NCBI GenBank assembly: GCA_035235625.1
Contig: CP141146.1
Span: 15,370,501-15,434,500, forward strand
Length of the DNA: 64,000 nucleotides
DNA from: Saururus chinensis
Lineage: Eukaryota > Streptophyta > Magnoliopsida > Piperales > Saururaceae
Direction of reading: 5' to 3'
In this document: in pieces, positions 45,640-57,409 of the stretch
How positions within the stretch are numbered: the stretch's first letter is position 1
How the letters are laid out: each line of letters starts with the position of its first letter
Program-made: the position numbers and the translations under genes
The notes under the pieces: generated by a model
The model's input: the letters and a program-made list of their open reading frames with translations, nothing else
Told to the model about the DNA's origin: nothing
Databases searched by the model: none

Positions 45640-45895
45640 AGGGGATATTCGTGTAGTTGAGTACACGATAAGAGATCATATCGTTGAGTAAGAAAGATGA
45701 TGGTTGGATTGTCGTGTCATCGATCACACGATCATTGAAACAGGAGTTGTGAGAACCATCTCTACGTGGTCGTGTGATCATGAGCACGATTAGGTTTCTA
45801 TCGTGTTTCTATGAATACGATATGGATATTTATCGTGTATGTACATGATGACATGCGTGTATATCATGTGGTTACTAACATGATGAATTACTTCT
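45640..45895. repeat. TCGTGT...ACACGA palindromes, cluster 1
   Basis: Several copies, the clearest at 45712-45731 (TCGTGTCATCGATCACACGA), plus ATCGTGTTTCTATGAATAC and TCATGTGGTTACTAACATGA. Upstream of the protease exon block. Confidence 0.75.
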
Positions 45896-45904
45896 TAAAT
45901 ACAG

Positions 45905-47824
45905 AGAAACGACAACTGCAAGCTGCCACCAAACCGAAGAAGATTGGTCTGAAGTTACAAACGCCGTAATATCTAGATTTTGACTAAAATAAATGCAGAA
46001 TTCATGGAACAACAATGGGAGGTCATGCATCAACCACGGGGTGTCGTGGATCCACCCCATCAGGTGGAAGAACAACCCCAGGATGTCGAAGAACAACTGC
46101 GGGAGGTAGAGGAACCAGACCTAACACTTGTATGTGTCGATGAACAACCCCGGGAGGTAGAGGAACCAGACCTTCCACCTGAGGTCGTGGCTCAAGTCAG
46201 CGATGTGCTAGAACTACCATGTGAAGCCCCTGTTGACCAACTGGAGATTTCGGAACAACCCTTGAAGGGACTGGAAGCACCCCAACAAGCGAATAAATGA
46301 GCAGTACCCAAACAAGCAATAAAAATTAGAGTGAAGTGGAAAGCTGATCCTGGCGCTCCCATAGTACCTCCCACGAAATGGAAGTCGAGGTCCACCACAA
46401 TTGAACCACTTGCTCAAGGTCAGGAGCCTGTGAAGAAAGTTGTAGCTTAGATATCGAAGAAGCCAAAACATTTCAGCAGCTACATTGATGAGCAACTAGC
46501 AAAGTTTGGACCCCGTCACTAGCCTCGAAAACCTGGTGACGAAGTACCTCTGGCATCGGTCCCTGGCCCAAGCATTATCCGTCAGGCACATCCAAAGTCT
46601 CCCACCCCGGAACCAGCAGCCCCAATCGCAGTTTCAAGTGAAGGCACTATATCGGATACTCCTCCAGTAGATGCGGATGTAATGGAGAGTATCCGCAATG
46701 TTGAAGATGTCGAAGAAGATACTGCGACTAAGATGAGCAAGGAGGAGACAAGTCTGTGGCCGAAGGACTATCTTGACACAGAGTTAGTGTTCCACCTGGA
46801 GGTTCAGGAGGAGGCAGTTAAGGAAATTATCACAGAATTTCTGTCGAACCCATACAAGTCATGGCCCGTAGAAACACTCCTATACACCGACTACCTATCT
46901 ATGTTAAAGCAGGATTGAATAATGAATGAGGTAATATCTATTCATTGCTCATACGTTTTAAGCTCTATCGTGTTATCAATCAAATGACTGAATATCTTAT
47001 GCAGATTACAATGAATTATTGTCTTATCGATTACACGACATAGGATCATATCGTTGGGTTTCATATACGCTAACTATCGTTTTGTAATTACTGAAGTAAA
47101 ACTAGCGTGTTAATGCGCACACGACTTGTAAATTTGTCGTGTGATCGTAAACATGGTATAGTCACTAATCGTGTAAAGTCATATGATGATCAGTAGCCTA
47201 TCATGTCATTACTAACACGTATGGTATTGTGTAGGTCATCGACGTCTTCTTCCAACTCCTAAATGAACGAAATATGAGAAATCCAAGAAGGTACCCCAAC
47301 TATTTTTTTGACAAGTTTGCCGTTCAGCACTACTTTAACGTTGGCACGGCGGAAGGGCCGGCGGAGAAGGAGGGCAAACTCTTTGGCATATTGTTGAGAG
47401 GCCTGAATGTTAACACGGAAAGCGGCTTCATTCCTGTATACGTCAAAGGACACTTTCTCTTGCTTATTGTCCGCTGCAGGGAGAAGCGATTTAGGTGATA
47501 CAATCCTCTAAAGGGTGATCACAGTCACCACTTCGCCGAGGTGGACAGTATTAGGAAACATGTTGCCAATGGAATGGAGAAGGCACTTAAGATAAAGGGC
47601 GCTCGGACGTGGCCACTGACTAAGATCAACAAATGCCCGTACCAGGAAACAAATGAAGATTGTGGCACTACGTCATGTACTACATAGCGAAACTAGCAGG
47701 GGGCATCATTTAGCTAGATTTTAAACAGCTTGAGATAATAGGTTTGGTCAGGCCGATGATATGCTTTGCTATACTTTGGGCCGAAATCGAAGAGGAATTT
47801 GATCCGGATACAGATGAATTGTAA
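45905..47824 (+). pseudogene. Ulp1-like cysteine protease (C48) of the Mutator-like element
   Basis: The first block (45980-46918) is one frame with three stops (46298, 46448, 46520). It is rich in Glu/Pro repeats (QPREVEEPDL) and basic patches, then YLDTELVFHLEVQEE. Exon 2 starts at 47235 after an AG and reads VIDVFFQLLNERN, then VKGHFLLLIV with the catalytic His (47451-47453), YNPLKG with Asn (47502-47504) at the usual Asp/Asn site, CPYQ with Gln (47643-47645), and EDCG with the catalytic Cys (47661-47663), then (after a one-base loss) YVMYYIAKLAGGI and an acidic end at 47824. Ulp1 enzymes remove SUMO-like modifiers. A stop at 47496 and the frameshift kill it; all four catalytic positions are kept. 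An upstream exon near 45460-45600 is possible. The gene converges on the transposase. Confidence 0.75.
46935..47230. repeat. Palindrome cluster 2 (protease intron)
   Basis: Copies such as TTATCGATTACACGACATA, GCGTGTTAATGCGCACACGA and TATCATGTCATTACTAACAC fill the intron between the two protease blocks. Confidence 0.75.
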
Positions 47825-47879
47825 AAAGACCAATTATTTTGTAATTAATTACCGTGGCCAATTATTTTTGTACTTAATG

Positions 47880-48370
47880 ACTGTACCAATTATTTTTGTA
47901 CTTAATTGTTGTACGATTGTAAGATGTCGTATAATCAATCAAACGATTTGTATCAACATCGTGTATTCAATAGCGCAAAATAGCAGTACACACATATCCG
48001 ATCGTATTATAGTTATCACGATCGACTACTATGTCGTGTTATAACATACACGCCAACTCGTATTAGGTCGTGTTATTGTTTACTTCAAATCTCGTATTAG
48101 GACATCTGTGATGTCGTGTAATCAACCAAACGAAAAAGACACATGTCGTTGGTCATAACCCAAATCAAATATGGTCTATCGTCCCCCCCCCCCCCCCCCA
48201 TACACACACACTAACCCTAATATACAGTGAGACCTGAGCGAACACTACAGTTTGATGTAGCATACACTGAATTTGTATGTCATGTAATCGGTGTATATTA
48301 TCGTGTCACTAGTCACACGCAACACCTTTTGGTCGTGTTGTCTATTACACAATACACATTTATAGTGAGA
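47880..48370. repeat. Palindrome cluster 3 (intergenic)
   Basis: At least six copies (GATCGTATTATAGTTATCAC, TGTCGTGTTATAACATACAC, ATCGTGTCACTAGTCACACG) plus a run of about 19 C at 48182-48200. Confidence 0.75.
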
Positions 48371-48468
48371 CCTGATTTACAAGTATTGATGGCATGTTTG
48401 TAAGCATACAGTCATGGCGATGGATCATTTGAGACAAAATTTATCATCCATTTATATGTTGCAAAAGC

Positions 48469-48781
48469 GATGGATCGTTTGAGACATTGATATATCGTCG
48501 TCTAGTGAATCATGCCCTCGGTCGGATGTGGATGAATACTGTATCCGATGGAGGGCCGATTCACCAGCCGCCGCTAAAGCAATATCTCGTATGATCCGTC
48601 TCCACAAATATATAGTGAGATAGGAGCGAACATGCAGGGTTGGATGAAATGGGACGGACCGTTCGAGACATTGCTATAACGCCTGGTCGTGTACTTCCCC
48701 CATCGGATGCGGGTGAGGCCCTTATCCGACTGGGAGAAGATATACCATCAGGCGCAAAAGCAATCTCCGGAATAATTTGTC
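48469..48781. repeat. Fold-back units A and B
   Basis: A (48469-48600) and B (48653-48781) are each imperfect hairpins of about 130 nt. In A the left arm GATGGATCGTTTGAGACATT pairs with the end AATATCTCGTATGATCCGTC. The loop of A holds CGGAT...ATCCG and that of B TCGGAT...ATCCGA. The two units resemble each other. Confidence 0.8.
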
Positions 48782-48814
48782 TCGGCACTGGCCATATGTG
48801 AGTGAGCGTTATAG

Positions 48815-49230
48815 GCAGGGTGAAACGAATACGGACTGCCAGGTAAATGAAGGTATTGGTGCTTGGGGCATATTGCATTGGGAATCATGTCAATACAATC
48901 ATATCATTGTCGTGGGTTCAGACACATGTTATTACCAATATCGTGTAAGCAACGAAGATATTATCGTGTAATTGTATCCCATTTTGGCATGTTATTCTAT
49001 CGTGTAATCGATAATACGTTACGCACATAAATTGTGTATTCGTAACGCCGACTTATTATTTCCAATAACTTGGTGGGCATTGTATCATCGATCTTACGAT
49101 AATAGTGTATGTCGTGTTAACCGAAAAATTGATCTACATATTTATGTATCATGTTTTTGTTTTCACGAAGATGTGCACCATCGTGTGTTTTACCGTACGA
49201 CCAATATTGAGATCATGTTATACAGGAAGA
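48815..49230. repeat. Palindrome cluster 4 and first copy of a ~150-bp direct repeat
   Basis: 48815-48960 is repeated at about 50790-50940 (shared AAATGAAGGTATTGGTGCTT, TTATTACCAATATC). Palindromes such as ATCGTGTAATCGATAATACG follow. Confidence 0.7.
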
Positions 49231-49392
49231 CATCTTTCCATGGGAAAAAGGATATAACTAATATTAATATTTTCCTTTAATTTGAAAGGGCTTTCATTAC
49301 ATATAACAAACTAATATTTACAGAGGAGTGTATAAATACAAATAAAATAACATTATGAAGATAGTGAATCGTGCCCTCATCAGTTCAATTGT

Positions 49393-49714
49393 GACTATAC
49401 ATTCGCGACATTCATATTACACCGGGATAGTAAATTGCCCCCCATAAGTGGCTGGTTACTGCGCCACTGAAGGGGGTCGATTAACCATCCGGTGCAATAT
49501 CAATGTCCCAAAGGCTCCATCTCGTGCTCCGTAAATATCAGTATGCGAGCAATCTCCATGCAGATTCACAAACTCATCAGTTCAATTGTGACAGAACCTT
49601 CGCGACATTGAAATAACGCCTGGTAGTTAATCGGCCCCCTTCGGAGGTTGGCCGCGCCACTAAAGGGGGACAAATAACCATCAGGCACCATATCAATGTC
49701 CCAAAGGATCTGTC
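49393..49714. repeat. Fold-back units C and D
   Basis: C (49393-49522) and D (49590-49714). In D the arm GACAGAACCTTCGCGACATT pairs with AATGTCCCAAAGGATCTGTC at its far end; C has GCGACATTCATATTACACCG against CGGTGCAATATCAATGTC. The C loop holds AGTGGC...GCCACT. Confidence 0.8.
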
Positions 49715-49919
49715 TCGTCCTCTTTGAATTGGGTAAGCACAGAGGTCACTTAGATATATATAGGCAGATTGTGAGGGATACGAATCGTTAAATATTCCAT
49801 ATATAGTGTAATTGGAAATTGGAAATGACTCCTCGTGAATTGGTGATCCTAATTTAATTGAAATCCTGAAAATTGTGTTGACGCTTCGGGAATCTGGTCG
49901 TAAAATTAATGCAATTGTA

Positions 49920-50120
49920 ATGTGCTCGATGGCATGTAATGTTTCATATCGTGTAATGGATTACATGATATGAAAAATAATCACTATTGCAGTTGTCAAC
50001 TCATCGTGTAAATGTTAACACGATATACACAAAAGTCGTTTGAAAAGAAAATACAAATTTGATCAAATGTCGTGTGGCTGGCAACACGATATACAAACAG
50101 ATCGTGTTAAGCCATAAACG
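49920..50120. repeat. Palindrome cluster 5
   Basis: Includes a near-perfect 28-bp palindrome at 49945-49972 (CATATCGTGTAAT / ATTACATGATATG around GG), then TCGTGTAAATGTTAACACGA and TCGTGTGGCTGGCAACACGA. Confidence 0.8.
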
Positions 50121-50269
50121 CTTGAACAAGTATCATCCAAAAAGCTAATCTTTACAGAGGAGTGGAAAAATACAAAGATAATAACAATCTGTCTCAGCGC
50201 GAGCGATCAGTTGGCATGCGATCAGACCCATCAGTTTAAGAATAGGGCGTCGCCTAGCGAATAAGTATC

Positions 50270-50585
50270 GACGAATCATTCGAGTCATTGATATATCGCC
50301 ATCTAGCGAGTCATGCCCACTGTCGGATATAGGTGAGGACCATATCCGAGGGAGGGCTGACTCACCAGCCACTGCTATATCAATCTCCTGAATGATCCGT
50401 CTCGTCGAAGAATAGTTGGCATGCGATCTCCTTGTAGAATCTCCTTGCGATTTCCACGGATCATTCGAGGCATTCATATATCGCCGGGCAGCGAATCTTG
50501 CCCACCCTCGGATATATATGAGGACCCTATCAGAGGGAGGGCCAATTCACTGGCCATCAATACAACAATCTCCCGAATGACCTAT
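50270..50585. repeat. Fold-back units E and F
   Basis: E (50270-50401): GACGAATCATTCGAGTCATT pairs with AATCTCCTGAATGATCCGTC; loop TCGGATAT...ATATCCGA, a perfect 8-bp stem. F (50456-50585): same arms, loop CCTCGGATA...TATCAGAGG. The block before E (50143-50190) repeats the one before C (49311-49360), so pair plus spacer was duplicated as a unit of about 830 bp. Confidence 0.8.
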
Positions 50586-50629
50586 CTCTGCAAAGAACCA
50601 GTGAGTGAGCGTTTTGCAAACCCTAACCC

Positions 50630-50791
<162 letters not shown>

Positions 50792-50869
50792 CAGGATGAG
50801 ACGGTTACAGACCGCCAGGTAAAGGTAAATGAAGGTATTGGTGCTTCGGGCATTATGCATTGGGAATCG

Positions 50870-51125
50870 GATCATTACGATCATGTCATTGTTGTGCGTT
50901 CGAACACACGTTATTACCAATATCATGTAAGCAACAGACACTCTTGACTACAAAATTAATAATCGATTGATATTATTGTGTAATTAGCAACACGTACCCC
51001 ATTTTGGTCGTGTTGTCGATTACAAGATATACATATATAGTATACCCTACTTACATCATGTCATGTTTTCCAAAACACATTAATTACATATTCCGTGTTG
51101 TTCATAACACGATGTATATACAAAA
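50870..51125. repeat. Palindrome cluster 6
   Basis: Copies such as TTGTTGTGCGTTCGAACACACG and TCGTGTTGTCGATTACAAGA near the 3' end of the transposase gene. Confidence 0.6.
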
Positions 51126-51629
51126 AATTTCAACTGAAGAATAGGGGTGGAAAAGGTAAGCCTGATCGATGTTCTCCTTCCTTGCGCCATTTCCATGCGC
51201 TATTATTCGACCTCCTTTGGCTTGTCATTGGTACATCTGCCACATTGGGGGGCCCTCCATGTGCGCTGGTACATCGCTTGTGGTTGTGACCCAATTGATT
51301 GCATGTTCCACATTTTTGTGGGGCTTTGAGAGGCGGTTGTGACTCTATTCGATTTTTTCGTGGACGCCCCCGCTGCTTTTGAGGGATAGGTGGGTTGAAT
51401 GTAGGCATAACTCCAGCCGGTGCCCATTGGTGCCGATCCTTCATTGGGTGTAAGGGCTCATGATAGGTCAACTTATAAATTTCAATAGAGTACCATCTTT
51501 CGCAGTACTCAGACACATAGAAGTGCCTATTATCAATTGTTGCGATTGCATGCTTACATGGTAGACCCAGATGTTGAAAGCATCCACATGTGCAGGTATA
51601 ATCAACCAGGTTTACCACATCATGTGAAG

Positions 51630-51780
51630 AAAATATCGTGAGTAAGAGAGCACGATAAAGGCATTTATCGTGTTATCGATTACATGACGTATCTTACGAT
51701 CATTACGTAAGACGATCGACTTACACATTCAATTGCTATACCGTGTGTAACATAACACGATATGAAGTGCTAACGCATAA
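51630..51780. repeat. Palindrome cluster 7 (transposase intron 4)
   Basis: ATCGTGAGTAAGAGAGCACGAT, TTATCGTGTTATCGATTACA and CCGTGTGTAACATAACACGA. No splice-acceptor AG is obvious near exon 5. Confidence 0.75.
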
Positions 51781-52699
51781 ACAAGCACAAGCTATGTACA
51801 TCGCCGTATGAATGCAATGTACCTGGTGATGTAGCAAGTTAACCTGGAATTCATATAGTGACATAGGCAATACAATCACATTCCTTGCTTCTTCTCGCCT
51901 GTTTTCGATGCGTTTTCCGGCAAATAGGGTTAACTCTTCCATCATATTCTGTCCGTCTGTCCGACGTTTTTCAAATAATGTCGTTGTGTGCTCCCTCGTG
52001 TGCTCAATTAAATGCGTTATAGGCATCGATCTGGCTTTTTTGAACATTGCATTTGCATTTTCGGACCTATTTGAGCTGAGTGTCCCATATCTTTTCCCTG
52101 GAAATGATACATTGGCCTAGTGATCCGAACCTATATTATTTAGCCAAGCATATGCTTCCGGATTATGTTCTTTAATATTGTTCATTGTTTCATCGTACAC
52201 ATTCTATCTAAACGTTTCGGCTGCAACATGGAGCTGATTCTTTAGGTAGTTGTCCTTGAATCTGTCTAGCATATTTGCTGCCATGTGACAGATGTAGTAC
52301 CCGTGGTGTGTAGATGGGAAAATTTCTTCACAGCATTTGTCAGTCCCTTCTGTCTATCTAAAACGATTGTATCCAACTCGGCTGGAGGATCAGAGAATAG
52401 ATGATTTCTAAGCAACTCAAGAAACCAGCACCAAGTTTTCTCACATTCGTTCTCAACCACTGTAAATGCAATGCACAACATATTATTGTTCCTGATTAGT
52501 GCAAACCCCCCATTTTCGCTTTGATTCATTGATGCCATACATGCCGGGACAAAGAATAATACCTAAATTCAGGAAAAGATCAAAAAGGACATGCAAGATT
52601 AGCCCACCTCTCATTTTTATTACAAAAATGGGGCTGGTGAGATAAATAATCCGATGCACGGGTAATTGAGTTATGGAGGTGTTCAATCAGGCTTGTGTT

Positions 52700-53560
52700 G
52701 TCTTTAGGCATCCAATTTCTAATATAAAGTATAAGTACAAAAATATACTTCAATGCCAAACAACGGCCAAAAACAAAAATTTTAACACCTAGGGCCTTTT
52801 AACTCATTCAGCTTTTGCTCCTAGGACTCAGCAAGTCCCAACCACTTAGCTTGTCATAGACTTGCTCATAAGTATTATTTATGTTCTTTATTGACAATAT
52901 GCCTAGCCTAAATATATGAAAACCTTTGATCCATGTGAACGTTATCTCAATCCCAATTTTAAAACTTTAAACTAATATAACTCTCTCTCTCGAACTTGGA
53001 TATGCACATTCTTCATACCATTATGCTTCTAAATTCAAGCTCTATCAAACAAGATCCCACAAGGGTAGGTAATTTTGAATTTTTAAAGTGGGCCCTACCT
53101 ATATGGCACGTTTGTCAAGGCTCAAATCGATATGAACGATAACCATTGAAAAATATAGAATCTGTAATTTTTAAAACAGTGATTAGGAGACTGAATTGAC
53201 TGATTCAGTGATTCAGGCTTGAAACGGCCTGAATCTAACTTTAGTACTGAATTTTTAATTCAACGCAGCTTCTGTACACAAACAAGATTCTAAAAATTCA
53301 GTGCTGAATCGATACTGAATCAACTAAATCTTCTCACGATTCAGTACCCAAACAACCCCTAAATCTAACTTCAATGCTGAATTTTTAATTTAGTGTAGCT
53401 TCAGTACACAAACATGATTTTAATAATTCAGTACTGAATTGAGACTGAATCGACTGAATCTTTCACAGATTCAATACCCAAATAGCCCCTTAAAGTAGAC
53501 TCTTTGACAGTGAATAATATAAAAACGCTTCCTATCACTTCGAATGATAACAACAGGCAA
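52700..53560. mobile_element. MITE insertion(s) in transposase intron 3
   Basis: A tandem pair of 130-bp units (about 53230-53359 and 53360-53490) carries repeated TTCAGTACTGAATC-type palindromes and ends in AACAACCCCTAA / AATAGCCCCTTA. This intron lacks the TCGTGT palindrome, unlike the others, as expected for later inserted DNA. Confidence 0.55.
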
Positions 53561-53859
53561 GATTGCTGAAACTTAATAGCTGTCCAGGATACTTTCCTTT
53601 CAAGAAGGTTGCATCAACTGTTAGCAACGGCCTCAAGGTTGTTCTGAAAGCTCTCGCAACGGGGCCAAACATCCAGAATACTCTTTTGAAATCGTACCCA
53701 CCCATAGTCCAAGAATGTCACATGATCTCACTGGCACAACTACACTTCCCGGATTTATATATTTTATCTGCCTCCCGTAAGAAGGAAGTAAGCGGTAGGA
53801 TTCGTCTAGGTCACCATCTATTAAATCTGTCAAAGCTTTACCTGCACGACCAAATACAA

Positions 53860-54075
53860 CTTAGTAAATGTTATACGACACCGGCTTACATCGTGTTCCC
53901 TATCACACGATATTTTATGTTTTCGTGTGATCAGAATCCATACACGATACCTGGTCATGTTTATGGTAACACGATAGTGACGTATGTCGTGTGAGTGCAT
54001 ATTCCGAATATAGTTTAAGCATGTAAACAATAACACGCTAGACTAACATATCGTGACACTAAATCAACACTTCGT
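53860..54075. repeat. Palindrome cluster 8 (transposase intron 2)
   Basis: ATCGTGTTCCCTATCACACGAT, TCGTGTGATCAGAATCC-ATACACGA and CATGTTTATGGTAACACGAT in a row between exons 2 and 3. Confidence 0.8.
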
Positions 54076-54911
54076 TTCTTCTCATGCATTACTTGCGCAC
54101 CAACATTTCTTGTAGTTCACAGTTATGCTCCAGTGCTTCGAAATATAACTTGCTATGCTCTTAGGTGTAATGTCCACAGAGTCTTTAAAGAGGCCATAAC
54201 ATTTTCTCGCTATCCAAAGGTGCAATGCTAGGGGATGGTCAGTTGACTTCCTTTGGGTTCCACATGAATGAGTCAGCACTAACCTCGTGACAGTCACATG
54301 ATCTCCTTTATTTAAAGCCCTTATGTACCAGTTACAAGATTCATTGGAGCATTTTGTGGCGTACGTATTCCGGTTTTCATCCACAACACGATATGTGAAA
54401 TTCGCCTTTATTGCTAAGTCGATCAAGACCCTCTTGAAATGCAACAGACTTAGAAAATGTGCACCCAATTCGAGGAGCTTCTAGTAATCCTTAGCTTGCA
54501 AGCTACCCGTCATTAGCTGGCCTTCATCAATATTCGGTTCCAACATGTTTAAATCATCGACGGTATCCCAATCTGCCTTCGGCTCAACGTCGACATTACT
54601 GGGAACCTCGCTGTTTCCAAATTCTTCGTGTTCGGACATACTTTCCATGTCAACTATATCATTATCGTACCACAGATCCTCAGCCCACATATCTTCAACT
54701 TCTTCGCCTTGTCCATCGTCGTAATTACAAGGGTTGTATGGAGGTTCATAGTTATCAAATGAAGTCCTTGTCTCACCCATCATTGACGATGATTCCTCTG
54801 ATCTATTCTGATTGACTTCTATTTCAGGTTCTGTACTCGCTGGATTGGTGAATGATGATTGACATAGATTTGTTGAGGGCAAGTTTCCCTGTTCTCCCAA
54901 TCTACATTGCA

Positions 54912-55200
54912 CATTATCGTGTTAAAAAAATGCAACATCAGTTGACATCGTGTATTCTGTTAACACGCAAAGATTTCACAACGTGTTATCGAAACCACGA
55001 CATTAATGCATGTCGTGTAATTATATCTACGATGCAACATATAATTGCTCTATCGCATGTGTATATTGTGTAATTACTAATACGATATATTACAAGTCGT
55101 GTTTATAACTTCGCACGCTATGATTTCCTGTAACACGATAAGTTCAATATCGTGGTCTTGAGTACACGAAATATACAAATTGTGTATAATCGAAAGATTC
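54912..55200. repeat. Palindrome cluster 9 (transposase intron 1)
   Basis: At least seven copies, e.g. CATCGTGTATTCTGTTAACACG, GTCGTGTAATTATATCTACG and ATCGTGGTCTTGAGTACACGA, fill intron 1. Confidence 0.8.
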
Positions 55201-55720
55201 AATATTGTTACCTGACAGTTTCAAATGTGAACTGAGTTTCATTGAATCCGGTATGAAATTCGACATTTGAGCTGGGATGAGCCATTATGATGGGTGATTC
55301 AGCTATATTGACTGTCTGGTTCCTTTCAATGGAGGATGATGGTGATTTATCACCGTTGTCGGGCTGTTTCATCTCGGCATACAACGATAACACCTCCTTA
55401 TTCACCTTCTTATGAATGGAGAACACTGATTGGAGGTCCTCATCATCTTGTAATTCATATAACATGGATGATTGGGATGATGGAATTAAATACTTCAAAC
55501 TAACATTACCATTGACGTAAAGTCGTGTTTTGACTTGCCCCAGTAGCTTGCTGAAGCTCACCGATGGATGAATGTTCATCAACCGTACCATTCCACCGAT
55601 ATACATGCCGTCATTGCCTACCTCTCTGTTATAATGGATGCAAATACCGATCTTATCCATGATTGGTGTGAAAGAATGATCGTTTCTGCGAAATGCAGCT
55701 TTTGGAGCACTCACATAGCG

Positions 55721-57330
55721 TCTGCAGTCTCAAAAAACACTTTTTTCTTGTCCATCGACTCTCGCCGGTGAGTCACTGCAGGTCAACACCCGCCGGCAAG
55801 TTCCGTTCACCTCCAATGACTCCCAACACACCGGAACGGTGCAACATTGTTAGGGTGTGCATTTATTACAAGATGAACATTTAAAACTTGATATAGTGAA
55901 ACCTAAGGGTATTTTGGTCCACAACCAGGTCATATGACATTTCCGTTTAAAATCCAAGGAATATCGAATATTTCATTTCGTGGCTAGGCAATATGGAAAA
56001 AAATTCAAATTAGAATCAACACCAAAACAATATATGGGCTGACATGAGTTTTTACATTAAAAGCCGCGATGACACAAAGAATTCCACATCGTATTTGATT
56101 ATAGCCGAATAATTCAGGAACAAAGGCATTCAGAGAGGCGATTAGTTCACGGGTCAAGCATAAATCTGAGCTCAATACCCTTTGATCATGTATACAAGCA
56201 ACAAGAAGGCAAACATCAAACTTCATAACACTTTTTTACTCCTCTCTTGACTCTTTTGGTTTCGGACAAGGAGCACTGCTTCTTAAAAAAATTGGCAAAA
56301 AATCACACAAAACCTTGCTGGAGTCATTGGTGCAAATATTTTTCCTTCAGACTTAAATATAAAAACACAGTCTTCAATGTGAGCATATCATCCAATTTGT
56401 GCAATCAAGGCCTTTTCAATATCATAAAGCTTTGTTGAATCAAACAATTGGGTCGAATCTGGAACACAAATCCATGCAAAATGATCAACATGAGATGTCC
56501 CAAGACCCATATGCAGAAAGGACAATGAAAACCTGTAACTGTAACTTGCAAACCAGGGTGACAAGTTTTAAAATTTTGGTCAATTAGATGCTTTAATTTT
56601 TTCAAATTAAACTGCACAACTAAGAAAAAAAACAAGTCAACGAAGAGTGGATATTGCAATTAATACAACAAATGACCATAAAATTCAAAAGCTATTAAAA
56701 CCACCAAGAACAAAGAATCTCATAACTTTCGCTAAAAAATAAAACATAAGAAATTCATAAATTATAGATAATATAATCAAAAGACTAATAACCTTGAGAC
56801 AAAAGGTATCACTAAAAAATGAAGAAAGATTGAACACTAAAGAAGGATGTCCACCGACTTGGGATGCCACAATGGCTTCTCCATATTTTAGCTTTGACAT
56901 TAGCCTTGCGGGGAGTTGAAGCGAAGGACGGCCATTGTCATAAGCCACTAGGTGTCAGAGGAGAGGCTAAAGAAGCTGTTTGCATCTGCTTGTCTATTAC
57001 AAGCCGATGATCAAAGAGCAAAGATGAGGAATGAAGGATTCAGAAGTACCAGATAAAGATGATGAGGAACTCGGGCAAAGGAGGACTAGGAGGACAAGAG
57101 TACAATGACATTCCTACAAAAAAAACACCCACAAAAACTCATACAAGAGTTTTGATTGGACTTCATAAATAGGTCTTACACAAAGTTCACATGAGCTCAC
57201 TTATCTATGTGAATTTTTTATGTGTAGTTTTGATGTAAAAAAATTATTTTCCCAAGAGTAAAAATAAAAACCTAAGGGAACTTGTTGGGCCAGAGTGGTG
57301 GAGCTCAAGGCTGATTCACTTTAGCAGAGC
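55721..57330. other. No recognised gene
   Basis: Probable 5' flank of the transposase and then unrelated AT-rich DNA. ORFs here have no domain. Confidence 0.4.
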
Positions 57331-57409
57331 CTGACAATTGCCCGTTTGCAATTACTTAAACGGGTTTGGGCTAGTCAAATGGGCTCAAGTCCCGTTTGCC
57401 TTGGTATGG

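Larger units (their letters stand above)
51130..55660 (-). pseudogene. mudrA-type MULE transposase, five exons (decayed)
   Basis: Exon 1, 55660-55212: ATG of MDKIGICIHYNREVG, a PB1-like N-terminal domain; donor CAG/GTAAC. Exon 2, 54901-54093: acidic linker, in-frame TAG near 54481, then the zinc-binding DNA-binding domain (CSNESCNWYIRA, later LTHSC). Exon 3, 53841 to about 53573: SYRLLPSYGRQIKYINPGS and TVDATFLKGKYPGQLL with the first catalytic Asp (53613-53615). Exon 4, about 52570-51823: VVENECEKTWCWFLELL, LDRQKGL with the second Asp (52356-52358), HHGYYICHMAANM, and NRSENANAMFKKAR with the catalytic Glu (52060-52062); donor CAG/GTACAT. Exon 5, about 51620-51130: SWIM finger CTCGCFQHLGLPCKHAI, a GRPRK hook and CGTCNQLGHNHKRC zinc knuckle. 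It would cut and paste the element. Phases of exons 1-3 agree. In-frame stops at TFR*NVY and SDH*ANV and a frameshift in exon 3 disable it. Confidence 0.88.
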
